Shown: positions 52,242 to 61,682, counted from the first letter of the stretch. The stretch is 64,000 nucleotides of DNA from Glaciihabitans sp. (GCA_025464095.1 JAODMF010000021.1:1-64000), one strand, 5' to 3'. Numbers and translations are program-made. Notes: generated by a model not told the origin, from the sequence alone.

Positions 52242-52270
52242 TCGCAACGCAGCCGGGGTCGCTCCCGGGG

Positions 52271-52933
52271 TCACTCCACGGGGGCGGCCTCGGGGGCGAG
52301 CAGCGAGGCGAGGGACGGTCGCTCGGGCACGATAACGGGCACCGGAATTCTCAGCAGCGGCATCGTGATGTTCACCAGGGGACCGATCAGCACGGCGAAC
52401 GCGAGGGTGCCGACGCCGATGTTTCCGCCGAGCATCCACCCGACCAGAAGCACCGTGCCCTCGATGCCGGTGCGAACAATCCAGATCTTCCAGCCGGTGC
52501 GAGCGTGCAGGCCGGTCATGAGTCCGTCGCGAGGGCCCGGTCCGAGCCGCGCTCCTATATAGAGGCCGGATGCGACAGCCAGCAGGGCGAGGCCGCCGGC
52601 GAACAGGGCGACTTGCAGGATGAGATCGTGCTGCGGCGGGATGACCGCGAGGCCCAGTGCCGCGCTCGGCCCGATGAGGAGCACGTTCAGCAGCGTTCCG
52701 ATGCCCGGGCGCTGCCGGATGGGGATCCACAGCAGCAGTACCCCGACGCCGATGATGTTGGTCAGCAGTCCGAACGACAGCCCGGTGTGCAGCGCTATCC
52801 CCTGCGTCAGCACGTCCCACGGCGCGACCCCGATGCCGGCCTGCACCATCATCGAGATGGCGATGCCGTAGAGGAAGAGACCGACGAGGAGGGCTCCCAC
52901 TCGACGAGCCAGAAGGGGTTGGAAGGACGACAT
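52271..52933 (-). CDS. YczE/YyaS/YitT family membrane protein
   Basis: 220 residues, five hydrophobic helices. GIAISMMVQAGIGVAPWDVLTQGIA and ASGLYIGARLGPGPRDGLMTGL are the YczE signature. YczE proteins are often paired divergently with MocR/PdxR regulators, as here; a role in pyridoxine-related transport has been proposed (established context, unproven function). ATG 52933 chosen. Confidence 0.88.
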   Translation of the reverse strand: MSSFQPLLARRVGALLVGLFLYGIAISMMVQAGIGVAPWDVLTQGIALHTGLSFGLLTNIIGVGVLLLWIPIRQRPGIGTLLNVLLIGPSAALGLAVIPPQHDLILQVALFAGGLALLAVASGLYIGARLGPGPRDGLMTGLHARTGWKIWIVRTGIEGTVLLVGWMLGGNIGVGTLAFAVLIGPLVNITMPLLRIPVPVIVPERPSLASLLAPEAAPVE

Positions 52934-52940
52934 GGTGCAA

Positions 52941-52958
52941 TCCAATTGCCTGATTGGA
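52941..52958. promoter_or_regulatory. Candidate MocR operator
   Basis: TCCAAT-TGCCTG-ATTGGA, perfect 6-bp arms, between the divergent yczE-like and mocR-like genes. Related half-sites GGCCAATT and TGGCCTGA follow at 52970-52995. Typical of MocR binding to repeats between divergent genes. Confidence 0.65.
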
Positions 52959-52994
52959 CTTTCTACAAGAGGCCAATTTCGCTAAAGTGGCCTG

Positions 52995-54425
52995 ATGGCA
53001 ATCCTTTCCGCCCGCTCCCTGGCCCTTCTTCTCGACGCCTGGCGCGACGACAGCGCCGGCCCGGCCTACGGAGCGCTCGCCGACCGCATCCGCCTGCTGG
53101 TGCTGGATGGGCGCATCCCGCTCGACACGCGACTGCCCGCCGAGCGCGACCTCGCCGGCCAGTTGAACGTCAGCCGCACGACGGTGACCGCTGCGTACTC
53201 CGAACTGCGCGACGCCGGCTACGTCACCAGCATCCGTGGCTCGGGAAGCGTGGCTCGACTGCCGCAGCCGTCGGTTCGGCTGCCGGACCCCGATACCGAG
53301 GGCTACCTCGACTTCAGCAAGGCGTCGCTCCCGGCGCACCCGGCCGTGGTGGATGCCGCAGCGCGGGCCGCCGAGCAGCTGCCCGCCTACCTGGCAACCG
53401 GCGCGTTCGATCCCATCGGCATGCCAGTGCTTCGACAGGCGATCGCCGACCACTACTCGGCGCGCGGCCTGCCGACCGAGGTGGACCAGGTGATGGTCAC
53501 CATCGGTGCGCAGCATGCCATCGCCCTTCTCGGCCGCACGCTCCTCGACAGGGGCGACCGCGCGCTCGTGGAGACGCCGAGCTATCCGCACGCGATCGAG
53601 GCGCTGCGGGAGGCGGGCGCGCGGCTGGTTCCGGTCAACGTGTCGACGGAGGCGGGGTGGGATGAGGCCGCTCTCGAACAGGCCATGCAGCGCACCAGCC
53701 CGACGGTGGCCTACCTGATGCCCGACTTCCACAACCCGACCGGTCAGTCGATGTCGCCGGAGCTGCGTGAGAAGACGGTCGCGCTTGCCGCCGCCTCGGG
53801 CACCACGCTCATCGCCGACGAGACAATGGCCGAGCTCGCGATCGACGACGTGCCCGTGGCGCCATCGCTCGCGACGTTCGCCGCTGACGCATCCACCCCG
53901 GTTCTCATCGGATCGGTCGGCAAGACGCTGTGGGGAGGGATCCGCATCGGCTGGATCCGCGCGGATCGCACGCTCATCCAGCGGTTGGTTCGCAATCGCG
54001 TCGCCGGCGATATGGGCACCCCGGTGCTAGAACAGCTGCTGGTCGCCGATCTGCTGCCGCGGTATCCGGAGATCCTCGAATCGCGGCGGCGACATCTGCG
54101 CGCCGGCCGCGACCACCTGGTGGCGCAGCTCGGGCGCCGCATCCCGGAATGGGAGGTGCCGGCACCAGCGGGCGGCCTCACGGCATGGGTGAACATTGGT
54201 GAACCGGTGAGCTCGCAGTTGACGCTGGCCTGCCGAACGGAGGGGCTCATTCTCGCGGCCGGTCCGCGCTTCGGCATCGATGGGGCATTCGAGCGATTCA
54301 TGCGCGTTCCCTTCTCCTACTCGATCGAGGAAATCGACCGGGCGGTGGGGGCGATGGAGCGGGCGTGGCGCGCGGTGGGGCGTCACCCCATCACGGACAC
54401 GGGGTACCTCGCCGCGGTCGTTTAA
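52995..54425 (+). CDS. MocR/PdxR-like GntR regulator with aminotransferase domain
   Basis: 476 residues. N-terminal winged HTH (about 20-90: GALADRIRLLVLDGRIPLDTRLPAERDLAGQLNVSRTTV). The fold-type I PLP domain has MVTIGAQHAIALLGR, PDFHNPTGQSMS, IADETMAEL and the Schiff-base lysine in GSVGKTLWGGIRIGW (about 309). Such proteins sense PLP or amino acids. ATG 52995 lies 6 nt after TAAAGT (52983-52988). Confidence 0.92.
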   Translation: MAILSARSLALLLDAWRDDSAGPAYGALADRIRLLVLDGRIPLDTRLPAERDLAGQLNVSRTTVTAAYSELRDAGYVTSIRGSGSVARLPQPSVRLPDPDTEGYLDFSKASLPAHPAVVDAAARAAEQLPAYLATGAFDPIGMPVLRQAIADHYSARGLPTEVDQVMVTIGAQHAIALLGRTLLDRGDRALVETPSYPHAIEALREAGARLVPVNVSTEAGWDEAALEQAMQRTSPTVAYLMPDFHNPTGQSMSPELREKTVALAAASGTTLIADETMAELAIDDVPVAPSLATFAADASTPVLIGSVGKTLWGGIRIGWIRADRTLIQRLVRNRVAGDMGTPVLEQLLVADLLPRYPEILESRRRHLRAGRDHLVAQLGRRIPEWEVPAPAGGLTAWVNIGEPVSSQLTLACRTEGLILAAGPRFGIDGAFERFMRVPFSYSIEEIDRAVGAMERAWRAVGRHPITDTGYLAAVV

Positions 54426-54499
54426 CCCCTGCCGATCCGGGCGCGGGTGCATCCGACGGGAGTACGCAGCCCCGGGTGGCCCGCTGCAATACTCAAGTA

Positions 54500-57400
54500 A
54501 TGCATCTCCTGTCCGTCTTCAGCCTGCGCAATCGCGCCCTCATTGCTCTCGTCACGATCGTTGTGGGGATCTTTGGCACCATCGCGCTGACGACCCTGAA
54601 GCAGGAGCTGTTCCCGTCCATCACCTCCCCACAGATGGCGATCGTCTCCACCTACGTTGGTGCCTCGCCCGCGGTCGTCGACCACGACGTCAGCACGCCG
54701 CTCGAGGCGGTCATCCAGGGTGTGGATGGCATCGACACGACGACCGCGACCTCGCGAGCCGGGTCATCCACCATTTCGGCCACGTTCAAGGACGGCACCG
54801 ACATCGTCAGCGCCGAGCAGCAGGTGCAGCTTGCTGTCGACCGGCTCTCGCTTCCCGATGGGGTCAACCCGCAGACCATCGTCGGCAGCATCGATGATCT
54901 CCCGGTCATCCAGCTCGCCGTTACCAGCGACCTCGACCCGCACGATCTCACCACGCAGCTGAACCGCTCGACCGTCGACGACCTGCAGGCGATCGCTGGC
55001 GTGCGCGAGGCGGCGCTGCTGGGAACGCTCGGCCAGCGCGTCACGATCACCCCGAACGCCTCGAAGCTGAAGGACAAGGGCTACACGGTCCAGAACATCA
55101 AAGACGCTCTGGCCGCGAGCGGCACCCTCCTCGCCTCCGGCGACATCACCGAGAACGGCAAGACCCTGGTGGTGCAGTCCGGCCAGAAGCTGACGTCGGT
55201 CAAGCAGCTGGAGACCATCCGCCTGTTGGGCACGAAGACCACCGTGACAACGACGCCGCTCGGCGTCACCCAGTCGCAAAAGGCCATCCAGACGCCGCTG
55301 TCGAGCGTTGCGCGGGTGCAGATCATCGACGACCCGAAGAGCGGAATCTCCCGCGTCAACGGCAAGCCCTCCCTCACCATCTCGATCACGAAGACTTCCG
55401 ACGGCAACACGGTTGCCGTGTCCAAGCTCGTTCGCAGCGACCTGCCCGCACTCGAGAAGTCACTGGGCAGCAACACGAAGTTCACGATCGTGTTCGACCA
55501 GGCACCCTACATCGAACAGTCGGTCAACGACCTTGCCACGGAGGGCACCCTGGGCCTCGCGGCGGCCGTGCTCATCATCCTGCTGTTCCTGCTGTCGGTG
55601 CGCACCACGATCGTCACCGCGATCTCGATTCCCGCATCCATCCTCATCGCCTTCATCGGCATGCTGGCAGCGGGCTACACGCTCAACATCATCACCCTCG
55701 GCGCAATCACCATCGCGATCGGCCGCGTGGTCGATGACTCCATCGTCGTCATCGAAAACATCAAGAGACACATCTCGAAGGGTGAGGACAAACTCGCCGC
55801 CATCACCGCGGGCGTGCGTGAGGTTGCCGGTGCGGTCACCGCATCCACGGTCACGACCGTTGCAGTGTTCCTGCCCCTCGCACTGGTCGGCGGCCAGATC
55901 GGCGAGATCTTCAAGCCCTTCGCGCTGACCGTGACGATCGCGCTCGCGGCATCCCTGTTCGTCGCGCTGACCATCGTGCCGGTGCTGGCCTACTGGTTTC
56001 TGAAGAGTCCGAAGAACGCGAGCGCCGCGGTCTCTGACACGGTAATTCCCGCCCCCGGGTCTCCCGCGGAGGAGGCGGAGAAGCCAACCCTCCTGCAGCG
56101 CGGGTACCTGCCGATCATTCGATGGACCGTATCCAGGGTCTGGCATGCCGTGATCATCGTGTGCGTCGCGGTGCTCGTGCTGGCCGGAACCGGCGTGCTC
56201 GCCGCGAGCGGGATCAAGACCGACTACCTCGGAAGCAGCGGCCAGAACACGCTCACGGTCAGCCAGACTCTTCCGTTCGGCACCAGCCTCGACGCCGAGG
56301 ATGCCGCAGCCCGCACGGTAGAAACCGCGCTGCGCAAGGTGACCGGCGTCGAGATCGTGCAGACCTCCATCGGATCGAGCGGCAGTTCGCTGCGCAGCAC
56401 CTTCGGCTCGGGCGGCGGCATCAGCTTCTCGCTCACCACCGCCGCGAAGGGTAACCAGGACGCGATTTCCGCAGACGTTCGCTCGGCAATCAAGGGTCTT
56501 ACGGATGTCGGGATCGTCGAGCTCCAGGGCGCATCCGGCGGGTTCACGTCGTCGGACATCACCATTACGGTGAAGGCCCGCAGCGAAGCCGACCTGCGCA
56601 CCGCTGCCACGTCTGTCAACGATGCCGTGAAGGATCTCCCGGTCACGGCGCAGGCATCCAACAACCTGTCGTCGGAGCAGCCCTACATCGCCGTCGCCGT
56701 GAACCGCCAGCAGGCAGCGAAGAAGGGTCTGAGCGAACTCGCCGTCGGCAGCCAGGTCGCCAATGCAATGAACCCGGGCGCCTCCGGCACCGTCGAAATC
56801 GGTGATACGAACCTCTCGATCTACATCGCGGACAGCAAGGAACCGCTGACGGTGCGGCAGCTGCAGAACTTCGACATCGTGACGGCCACGGGCAAGAAGG
56901 TAAACCTGTCTGCGCTCGCCACGGTGAAGGTATTGAACGGCCCCGCAAGCATCACGACGATCCGCGGCGTGCAGAGCGCGACCGTCACGGTTACACCGAA
57001 CGGCAATGACACGGGAACCGCGTCGTCGGTGGTCGCCAAGGCCGTTGCCGCCGCGCCGCTCCCGGCCGGCGCATCCGCAACGCTCGGTGGCGTGACGACG
57101 CAACAGAACGATGCGTTCATGCAGCTCGGCCTGGCGCTCCTCGCCGCCATCCTCATCGTCTACGTCGTCATGGTCGCCGCCTTCAAGAGCCTGCGCCAGC
57201 CGCTGCTGCTGCTGGTGTCCGTTCCGTTCGCGGCGACCGGTGCGATCATCCTGCAGAAGGTCGCAGACATCCCGCTCGGCGTTCCCTCGCTCATCGGCGT
57301 CATGATGCTCGTGGGAATCGTGGTCACCAACGCCATCGTGCTCGTCGACCTCATCAACCAGTACCGCGCCCGCGGCTACCGGGTCTTCGAGTCCATAGTG

Positions 57401-57718
57401 AATGGCACGTCCCGTCGACTGCGGCCGATCCTGATGACCGCCCTCGCGACGATCTTCGCGCTGGTGCCCATGGGCATCGGCCTGACCGGCGGCAGCGGCG
57501 GCTTCATCTCGCAGCGGCTGGCGATAGTCGTCATCGGCGGCCTGGTGTCATCGACTGCGCTCACGCTGATCGTGCTGCCGGTGCTGTACTTCCTCGTCGA
57601 GGGCGCGAAGGAGCGTCGCACGGATCGCCGCGCGCTGAAGGCGCAGCTGCCCGCGCACGGCCCAGCGCACCAGCGCGGTTGGGGTCCTAAGCGAGTGTTT
57701 TCTCGTAACAGACGCTAA
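54500..57718 (+). CDS. RND family efflux permease (HAE1/AcrB-like)
   Basis: 1072 residues, full RND size. The first helix is at about 13-30, followed by a large extracytoplasmic loop, six helices (about 350-560), a second large loop and five C-terminal helices (about 880-1040). The proton-relay aspartate pair is in GRVVDDSIVVIEN (Asp412/413), as in AcrB TM4. LPFGTSLDAEDA begins the second loop. No membrane-fusion or outer-membrane partner is nearby, as expected for a Gram-positive (SwrC-like). ATG 54500 lies 6 nt after AATACT. Substrate unknown. Confidence 0.9.
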   Translation: MHLLSVFSLRNRALIALVTIVVGIFGTIALTTLKQELFPSITSPQMAIVSTYVGASPAVVDHDVSTPLEAVIQGVDGIDTTTATSRAGSSTISATFKDGTDIVSAEQQVQLAVDRLSLPDGVNPQTIVGSIDDLPVIQLAVTSDLDPHDLTTQLNRSTVDDLQAIAGVREAALLGTLGQRVTITPNASKLKDKGYTVQNIKDALAASGTLLASGDITENGKTLVVQSGQKLTSVKQLETIRLLGTKTTVTTTPLGVTQSQKAIQTPLSSVARVQIIDDPKSGISRVNGKPSLTISITKTSDGNTVAVSKLVRSDLPALEKSLGSNTKFTIVFDQAPYIEQSVNDLATEGTLGLAAAVLIILLFLLSVRTTIVTAISIPASILIAFIGMLAAGYTLNIITLGAITIAIGRVVDDSIVVIENIKRHISKGEDKLAAITAGVREVAGAVTASTVTTVAVFLPLALVGGQIGEIFKPFALTVTIALAASLFVALTIVPVLAYWFLKSPKNASAAVSDTVIPAPGSPAEEAEKPTLLQRGYLPIIRWTVSRVWHAVIIVCVAVLVLAGTGVLAASGIKTDYLGSSGQNTLTVSQTLPFGTSLDAEDAAARTVETALRKVTGVEIVQTSIGSSGSSLRSTFGSGGGISFSLTTAAKGNQDAISADVRSAIKGLTDVGIVELQGASGGFTSSDITITVKARSEADLRTAATSVNDAVKDLPVTAQASNNLSSEQPYIAVAVNRQQAAKKGLSELAVGSQVANAMNPGASGTVEIGDTNLSIYIADSKEPLTVRQLQNFDIVTATGKKVNLSALATVKVLNGPASITTIRGVQSATVTVTPNGNDTGTASSVVAKAVAAAPLPAGASATLGGVTTQQNDAFMQLGLALLAAILIVYVVMVAAFKSLRQPLLLLVSVPFAATGAIILQKVADIPLGVPSLIGVMMLVGIVVTNAIVLVDLINQYRARGYRVFESIVNGTSRRLRPILMTALATIFALVPMGIGLTGGSGGFISQRLAIVVIGGLVSSTALTLIVLPVLYFLVEGAKERRTDRRALKAQLPAHGPAHQRGWGPKRVFSRNRR

Positions 57719-58151
57719 ACGGGTCGTTGACGTACTCACCGAAGTTCGGGATGAGCCGGTAACCGCTCCGCTCGTAGAGGGTGATCGCCGCAAGTTGCTT
57801 CGGCCCGGTCTCCAGTTGCAGCAGGCGGATGCCGCGCGCCGTGGCGCGGTCTTCGACCGATCGCAGCAGGATGCTACCGGCACCGAGGCCACGAGCGGCC
57901 GCAGTCACGAACATCCTTTTCAGTTCGGCGGTGCCATCTGCACGTTCCACGAGCGCGGCGGTTCCGATGGCCACGCCGTCGCGGCGGGCCACGAACACCT
58001 CGACGTCGTTCGCTTCCAGCTCGGCCACATCGAGCAGGTGGCAGCTCTCCGGCGGGTACAGCGCGAGAGTGAACTCGTCGGACTGCTGCAGCAGGTCGAG
58101 CACGTCGGGCTGGCGGGGCGCCTCGATTGCCGCGGCGACTGTCGCGGTCAT
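57687..58151 (-). CDS. GNAT family N-acetyltransferase
   Basis: 154 residues. VAIGTAALVERADGTAELKRMFVT followed by AARGLGAGSILLRSVED is the acetyl-CoA loop (R-G-x-G-x-G/A variant RGLGAG), and ITLYERSGYRLIPNFGEY is the C-terminal strand. Similar to small acetyltransferases acting on amino groups; substrate unknown. ATG 58151 chosen. It overlaps the convergent RND gene by 32 bp. Confidence 0.88.
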   Translation of the reverse strand: MTATVAAAIEAPRQPDVLDLLQQSDEFTLALYPPESCHLLDVAELEANDVEVFVARRDGVAIGTAALVERADGTAELKRMFVTAAARGLGAGSILLRSVEDRATARGIRLLQLETGPKQLAAITLYERSGYRLIPNFGEYVNDPFSVCYEKTLA

Positions 58152-58434
58152 GCGTGGATCCGTAAGCGGCACTGGGAGACAGACAGGAAAGGCATAATTC
58201 TGCGTATCCTATGCGGTTCCGGTCCGATGGAGTAATGTAGGCAGGTCGGCTCAAGACAGCGCGGATTAATCGCGTATGGGTTTGTAAGTCTTGCGGGCCG
58301 GATTACCAGTCAATTGTCTGGTGAAGATCACACGAATGTATGTGACGGCCTCGGTCAAAGACTGCCCGGGTTCAGTAGTGCGTTAGTTTCCTGTGCGCGC
58401 TTTTCCATGCACTGAATACAACCCGGAAAGATCC
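58152..58434 (+). promoter_or_regulatory. Long upstream region / 5' UTR of the DEAD-box helicase
   Basis: 283 bp without a gene. It holds a near-palindrome CGCGGATTAATCGCG (58260-58274) and an imperfect palindrome CCAGTCAATTGTCTGG (58306-58321). A bulged hairpin has arms CCCGGGTTCAGTAGTGC (58365-58381) and GCACTGAATACAACCCGG (58409-58426), abutting the ribosome binding site GGAAAG. A structured leader is likely; cold or helicase autoregulation is a possibility. Confidence 0.5.
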
Positions 58435-60714
58435 ATGCCCAATTTCAAGAAGCCAGCGCCCAAGCGCGCCGGCGCACCCTCCTCAACCGCCAAGTCGGGC
58501 AGCAAGCCAGCGGGTTCCCGCGGCTACCGCGCCGACGACGGCGCGGCACCCAAGCAGCGCTGGAACGCGGATGACCGCGCCCGCCGTGGCGCGCCTGCCG
58601 CGACATCCGACCGCAAGCCGTTCCGCGGCCGCGATGCCGATGGCGGGCGTCCCGCATCCACCGAGCGTCGCCCCAACTGGGAGCCGCGCGAGAAGCAGGG
58701 CTACCAGCCACGCGGGGAGCGCACCGAGCGTCCCGCGTACGGTGACCGTGCCAACCGTACCGAGCGTCCCGCGTCCGGTGACCGTGCCAACCGCACGGAG
58801 CGCCCGTCGTACAACAACGACCGTCCGGCTCGTCCCGCCTATGGTGACCGCACCGAGCGTCCGTCGTATGGCGACCGCCCGAACCGCACCGAGCGCCCCG
58901 CCTATGGTGACCGTGCCAACCGCACCGAGCGCCCGTCGTACAACAACGATCGTCCGGCCCGTCCGGCCTATGGTGACCGCACGGAGCGTCCCGCCTACGG
59001 TGACCGTGCGAACCGCACCGAGCGCCCGTCGTACAACAATGACCGTCCGGCTCGTCCGGCCTACGGTGACCGCACGGAGCGCCCCGCGTATGGTGACCGC
59101 CCGAACCGCACCGAGCGTCCCGCGTACGGTGACCGCCCGAACCGCACCGAGCGCCCGTCGTACAACAACGACCGCCCGGCGCGACCGTCCTACGGTGACC
59201 GCACGGAGCGTCCGTCGTACGGTGACCGTCCGGCCCGAACCGAGCGTCCCGCGTATGGTGACCGTCCGGCCCGAACCGAGCGTCCCGCATCCGGCGACCG
59301 CCCCTCTTACAGTGACCGCCCGGCTCGCACCGAGCGTCCCTCGTACGACCGTGCCGAGCGCAGCGACCGTCCGGCACGCCGTGACTTCAGCTCCGATCGC
59401 GCACCGCGCCGCGACTTCACCGCGGATCGCCCTGCTCGCCGGGAGAGCGACTTCTACCCGTCCGGTGACGGCAAGACCAAGTTCACGCCTGCCGACGATG
59501 TCGTGCTCGAGCGTCTCGAAGCGGAAGCGATCACCGCGGGCGAGGTCGAGGGCGTAACGTTCGCCGACCTGGGCCTCGGTGGCAACATCGTTCGCCAGCT
59601 TGCTGAGCTCGGTGCGGCATCCCCGTTCCCGATCCAGGCCGCGACGATTCCGGATGTGCTGGCTGGCCGCGACGTTCTTGGCCGCGGCAAGACCGGCTCC
59701 GGAAAGACGATCGCCTTCGGCGCGCCCCTCGTCGAGCGCCTGATGGAGAACAACGGCGGCAAGGACCGCCAGATGGGCCGCAAGCCGCGCGCGCTCATCC
59801 TTGCTCCGACGCGTGAGCTCGCCCTGCAGATCGACCGCACGGTGCAGCCGATTGCCCGCAGCGTTGGACTCTTCACCACCCAGATCTACGGCGGAGTTCC
59901 GCAGTACAAGCAGGTCACCGCCCTGCAGCGGGGCGTCGACATCATCATCGGGACGCCCGGCCGCATCGAGGACCTGATCGAGCAGGGCAAGCTCGACCTC
60001 TCCAACATCGTGATCACGGTGCTCGACGAGGCTGACCACATGTGCGACCTTGGCTTCCTCGAGCCGGTGCAGCGCATCCTGAACGAGACGAAGAAGGATG
60101 GCCAGCGCCTGCTCTTCTCCGCCACGCTCGACAAGGGTGTTGCGACGCTCGTCAAGCAGTTCCTGACGAACCCGTCGGTGCACGAGGTGGCCGGCGAAGA
60201 CCAGGCGTCGTCGACGATTGACCACCGCGTTCTGCTCATCGAGCAGCGCGACAAGCGCCAGATCATCGAGGAGCTGTCGCGCGGCGAGGGCAAGACGCTC
60301 GTCTTCACCCGCACGCGCGCGTTCGCCGAAGAGTTGTCGGACCAGCTGGAGGATGCCGGGATCCCGGCAACCAGCCTCCACGGCGACCTCAACCAGTCGC
60401 GTCGTACGCGTAACCTGCAGTTGCTCACGAGCGGCCGGGTGAACGTGCTGGTCGCGACGGATGTTGCGGCTCGCGGCATCCACGTCGATGACATCACCCT
60501 GGTCATCCAGGCGGATGCGCCGGAGGAGTACAAGACCTACCTGCACCGTTCGGGCCGTACCGGCCGCGCGGGCAAGCAGGGCACGGTCGTCACGCTCATC
60601 CCGAAGGCGCGTCGTCGTCGCATGGACGAGCTGCTCGGCCGCGCGGAGATCAAGGCATCGGTGGACTTCGCCGCCCCGGGCGACACGATCCTCGCGGACC
60701 TGGCCGCACTGTAA
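58435..60714 (+). CDS. DEAD-box RNA helicase with repetitive disordered N-terminus
   Basis: 759 residues. Residues about 80-330 are tandem Arg/Pro/Tyr-rich repeats (TERPAYGDR, RPSYNNDRPAR), an RGG-like low-complexity region. The helicase core follows: Q motif near FPIQAATIP, motif I GKTGSGKT (418-425), PTRELALQ, TPGR, DEAD at 531-534, FSAT, RGIHVDD and HRSGRTGRAG. ATP-dependent RNA unwinding, probably ribosome assembly or mRNA turnover, and possibly condensate formation through the repeat tail (inference). ATG 58435 follows GGAAAG. The repeat DNA is near-identical, so copy number may vary. Confidence 0.92.
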   Translation: MPNFKKPAPKRAGAPSSTAKSGSKPAGSRGYRADDGAAPKQRWNADDRARRGAPAATSDRKPFRGRDADGGRPASTERRPNWEPREKQGYQPRGERTERPAYGDRANRTERPASGDRANRTERPSYNNDRPARPAYGDRTERPSYGDRPNRTERPAYGDRANRTERPSYNNDRPARPAYGDRTERPAYGDRANRTERPSYNNDRPARPAYGDRTERPAYGDRPNRTERPAYGDRPNRTERPSYNNDRPARPSYGDRTERPSYGDRPARTERPAYGDRPARTERPASGDRPSYSDRPARTERPSYDRAERSDRPARRDFSSDRAPRRDFTADRPARRESDFYPSGDGKTKFTPADDVVLERLEAEAITAGEVEGVTFADLGLGGNIVRQLAELGAASPFPIQAATIPDVLAGRDVLGRGKTGSGKTIAFGAPLVERLMENNGGKDRQMGRKPRALILAPTRELALQIDRTVQPIARSVGLFTTQIYGGVPQYKQVTALQRGVDIIIGTPGRIEDLIEQGKLDLSNIVITVLDEADHMCDLGFLEPVQRILNETKKDGQRLLFSATLDKGVATLVKQFLTNPSVHEVAGEDQASSTIDHRVLLIEQRDKRQIIEELSRGEGKTLVFTRTRAFAEELSDQLEDAGIPATSLHGDLNQSRRTRNLQLLTSGRVNVLVATDVAARGIHVDDITLVIQADAPEEYKTYLHRSGRTGRAGKQGTVVTLIPKARRRRMDELLGRAEIKASVDFAAPGDTILADLAAL

Positions 60715-60725
60715 CCCTGCCCCAT

Positions 60726-60793
60726 TCACACGAATTGCCCACTTCGGCCGCTATTCCGCCTCGGATAGCGACAAAAGTGGGCAATTCGTGTGA
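60726..60793. repeat. Palindromic intergenic element, family B, copy 2
   Basis: Arms TCACACGAATTGCCCACTT and AAGTGGGCAATTCGTGTGA are perfectly complementary. The inner CGGCCGCTAT and GGATAGCGAC resemble copy 1 at 40381-40454. It sits between two convergent genes, as copy 1 does. Confidence 0.87.
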
Positions 60794-60806
60794 GGGGGAT
60801 GAGTTT

Positions 60807-61682
60807 TTAGGCGAGGGCTAGCAGAGCGGCGGCGCCGAGAGCCACCGCCAGCCCCAGCCACTGCACGATCGCGATGCGCTCACGCAGCACGATGGCGGCG
60901 AGGATGATTGTGCCCGCCGGAGACAGCGCGCTCAGTACGGAGACCACCGAGAGCTGGCCCGAGCGCAGGGCGAGCAGGAACAGCGTCGCGGCCACGGCAT
61001 CCGTCGCCCCGCACAGGATGGCGAACTGCAGGGGTCGACCGACCACGCCGTGCGCACCCGGCTCCCGCGTCTGCGAGCGCAGTGCCCGCCTCGCCCGCTG
61101 CAGCAGCAGGATCAACCCGACGATCACCCCCGTGACGGCGAAGGTCACGACGAGCGGCGCCGGTCCGCTCTGCACGGGCGTGAGGTCCATGAAGATGAGA
61201 TAGCCGCCGACGCCGATGCCAGCGCCCACCGCGAGGAGCACGCCGCGTCCCGAGGGGCGCACCACGCGGGCGCCCGGCACGAAGCAGATCAGCAGCACCG
61301 CGACGAGCCCCATCACGAGCCCGGCATACCCGAATCCGCTCAACCGCTCGCCCCGAGCGAAGCCGACCGCGATGGGGAACACCGCAGACACCAGCGCCAT
61401 GATGGGTGCGAGGATGCTCATCGGCCCGATCGCGAGGCACGCGTACAGCAGCACGAGTGCGAGCGTTCCGGCGGCGCCGGCCAGCGCGCCCCAGAACAGC
61501 GCGAGTGGCGACCACTGCGTCGGCACGAAGAGCGCAAAGATGCCGACGAGAACAACCCCGACGCAGGAGTTCACGGCGGTGACCCACAGCGCGCTCATCC
61601 TCCGCGCCGCGAGGCCCCCGAAGAAGTCGCTCGCGCCGTAGATGAGGGTGCCGGAGAGTGCGAGCAGGGCACTCAGCAGCAT
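60807..61682 (-). CDS. EamA/DMT family transporter
   Basis: 291 residues with ten hydrophobic helices in two five-helix repeats. LIYGASDFFGGLAARRMSALWV at the N-terminus and ALSPAGTIILAAIVLRERIAIVQWLGL near the C-terminus are typical of drug/metabolite exporters. Substrate unknown. Confidence 0.88.
   Translation of the reverse strand: MLLSALLALSGTLIYGASDFFGGLAARRMSALWVTAVNSCVGVVLVGIFALFVPTQWSPLALFWGALAGAAGTLALVLLYACLAIGPMSILAPIMALVSAVFPIAVGFARGERLSGFGYAGLVMGLVAVLLICFVPGARVVRPSGRGVLLAVGAGIGVGGYLIFMDLTPVQSGPAPLVVTFAVTGVIVGLILLLQRARRALRSQTREPGAHGVVGRPLQFAILCGATDAVAATLFLLALRSGQLSVVSVLSALSPAGTIILAAIVLRERIAIVQWLGLAVALGAAALLALA

Noticed and set aside
58483-60729. 748-codon minus-strand frame opposite the helicase
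   Set aside because: It mirrors the repeat-rich helicase gene; no conserved motifs.
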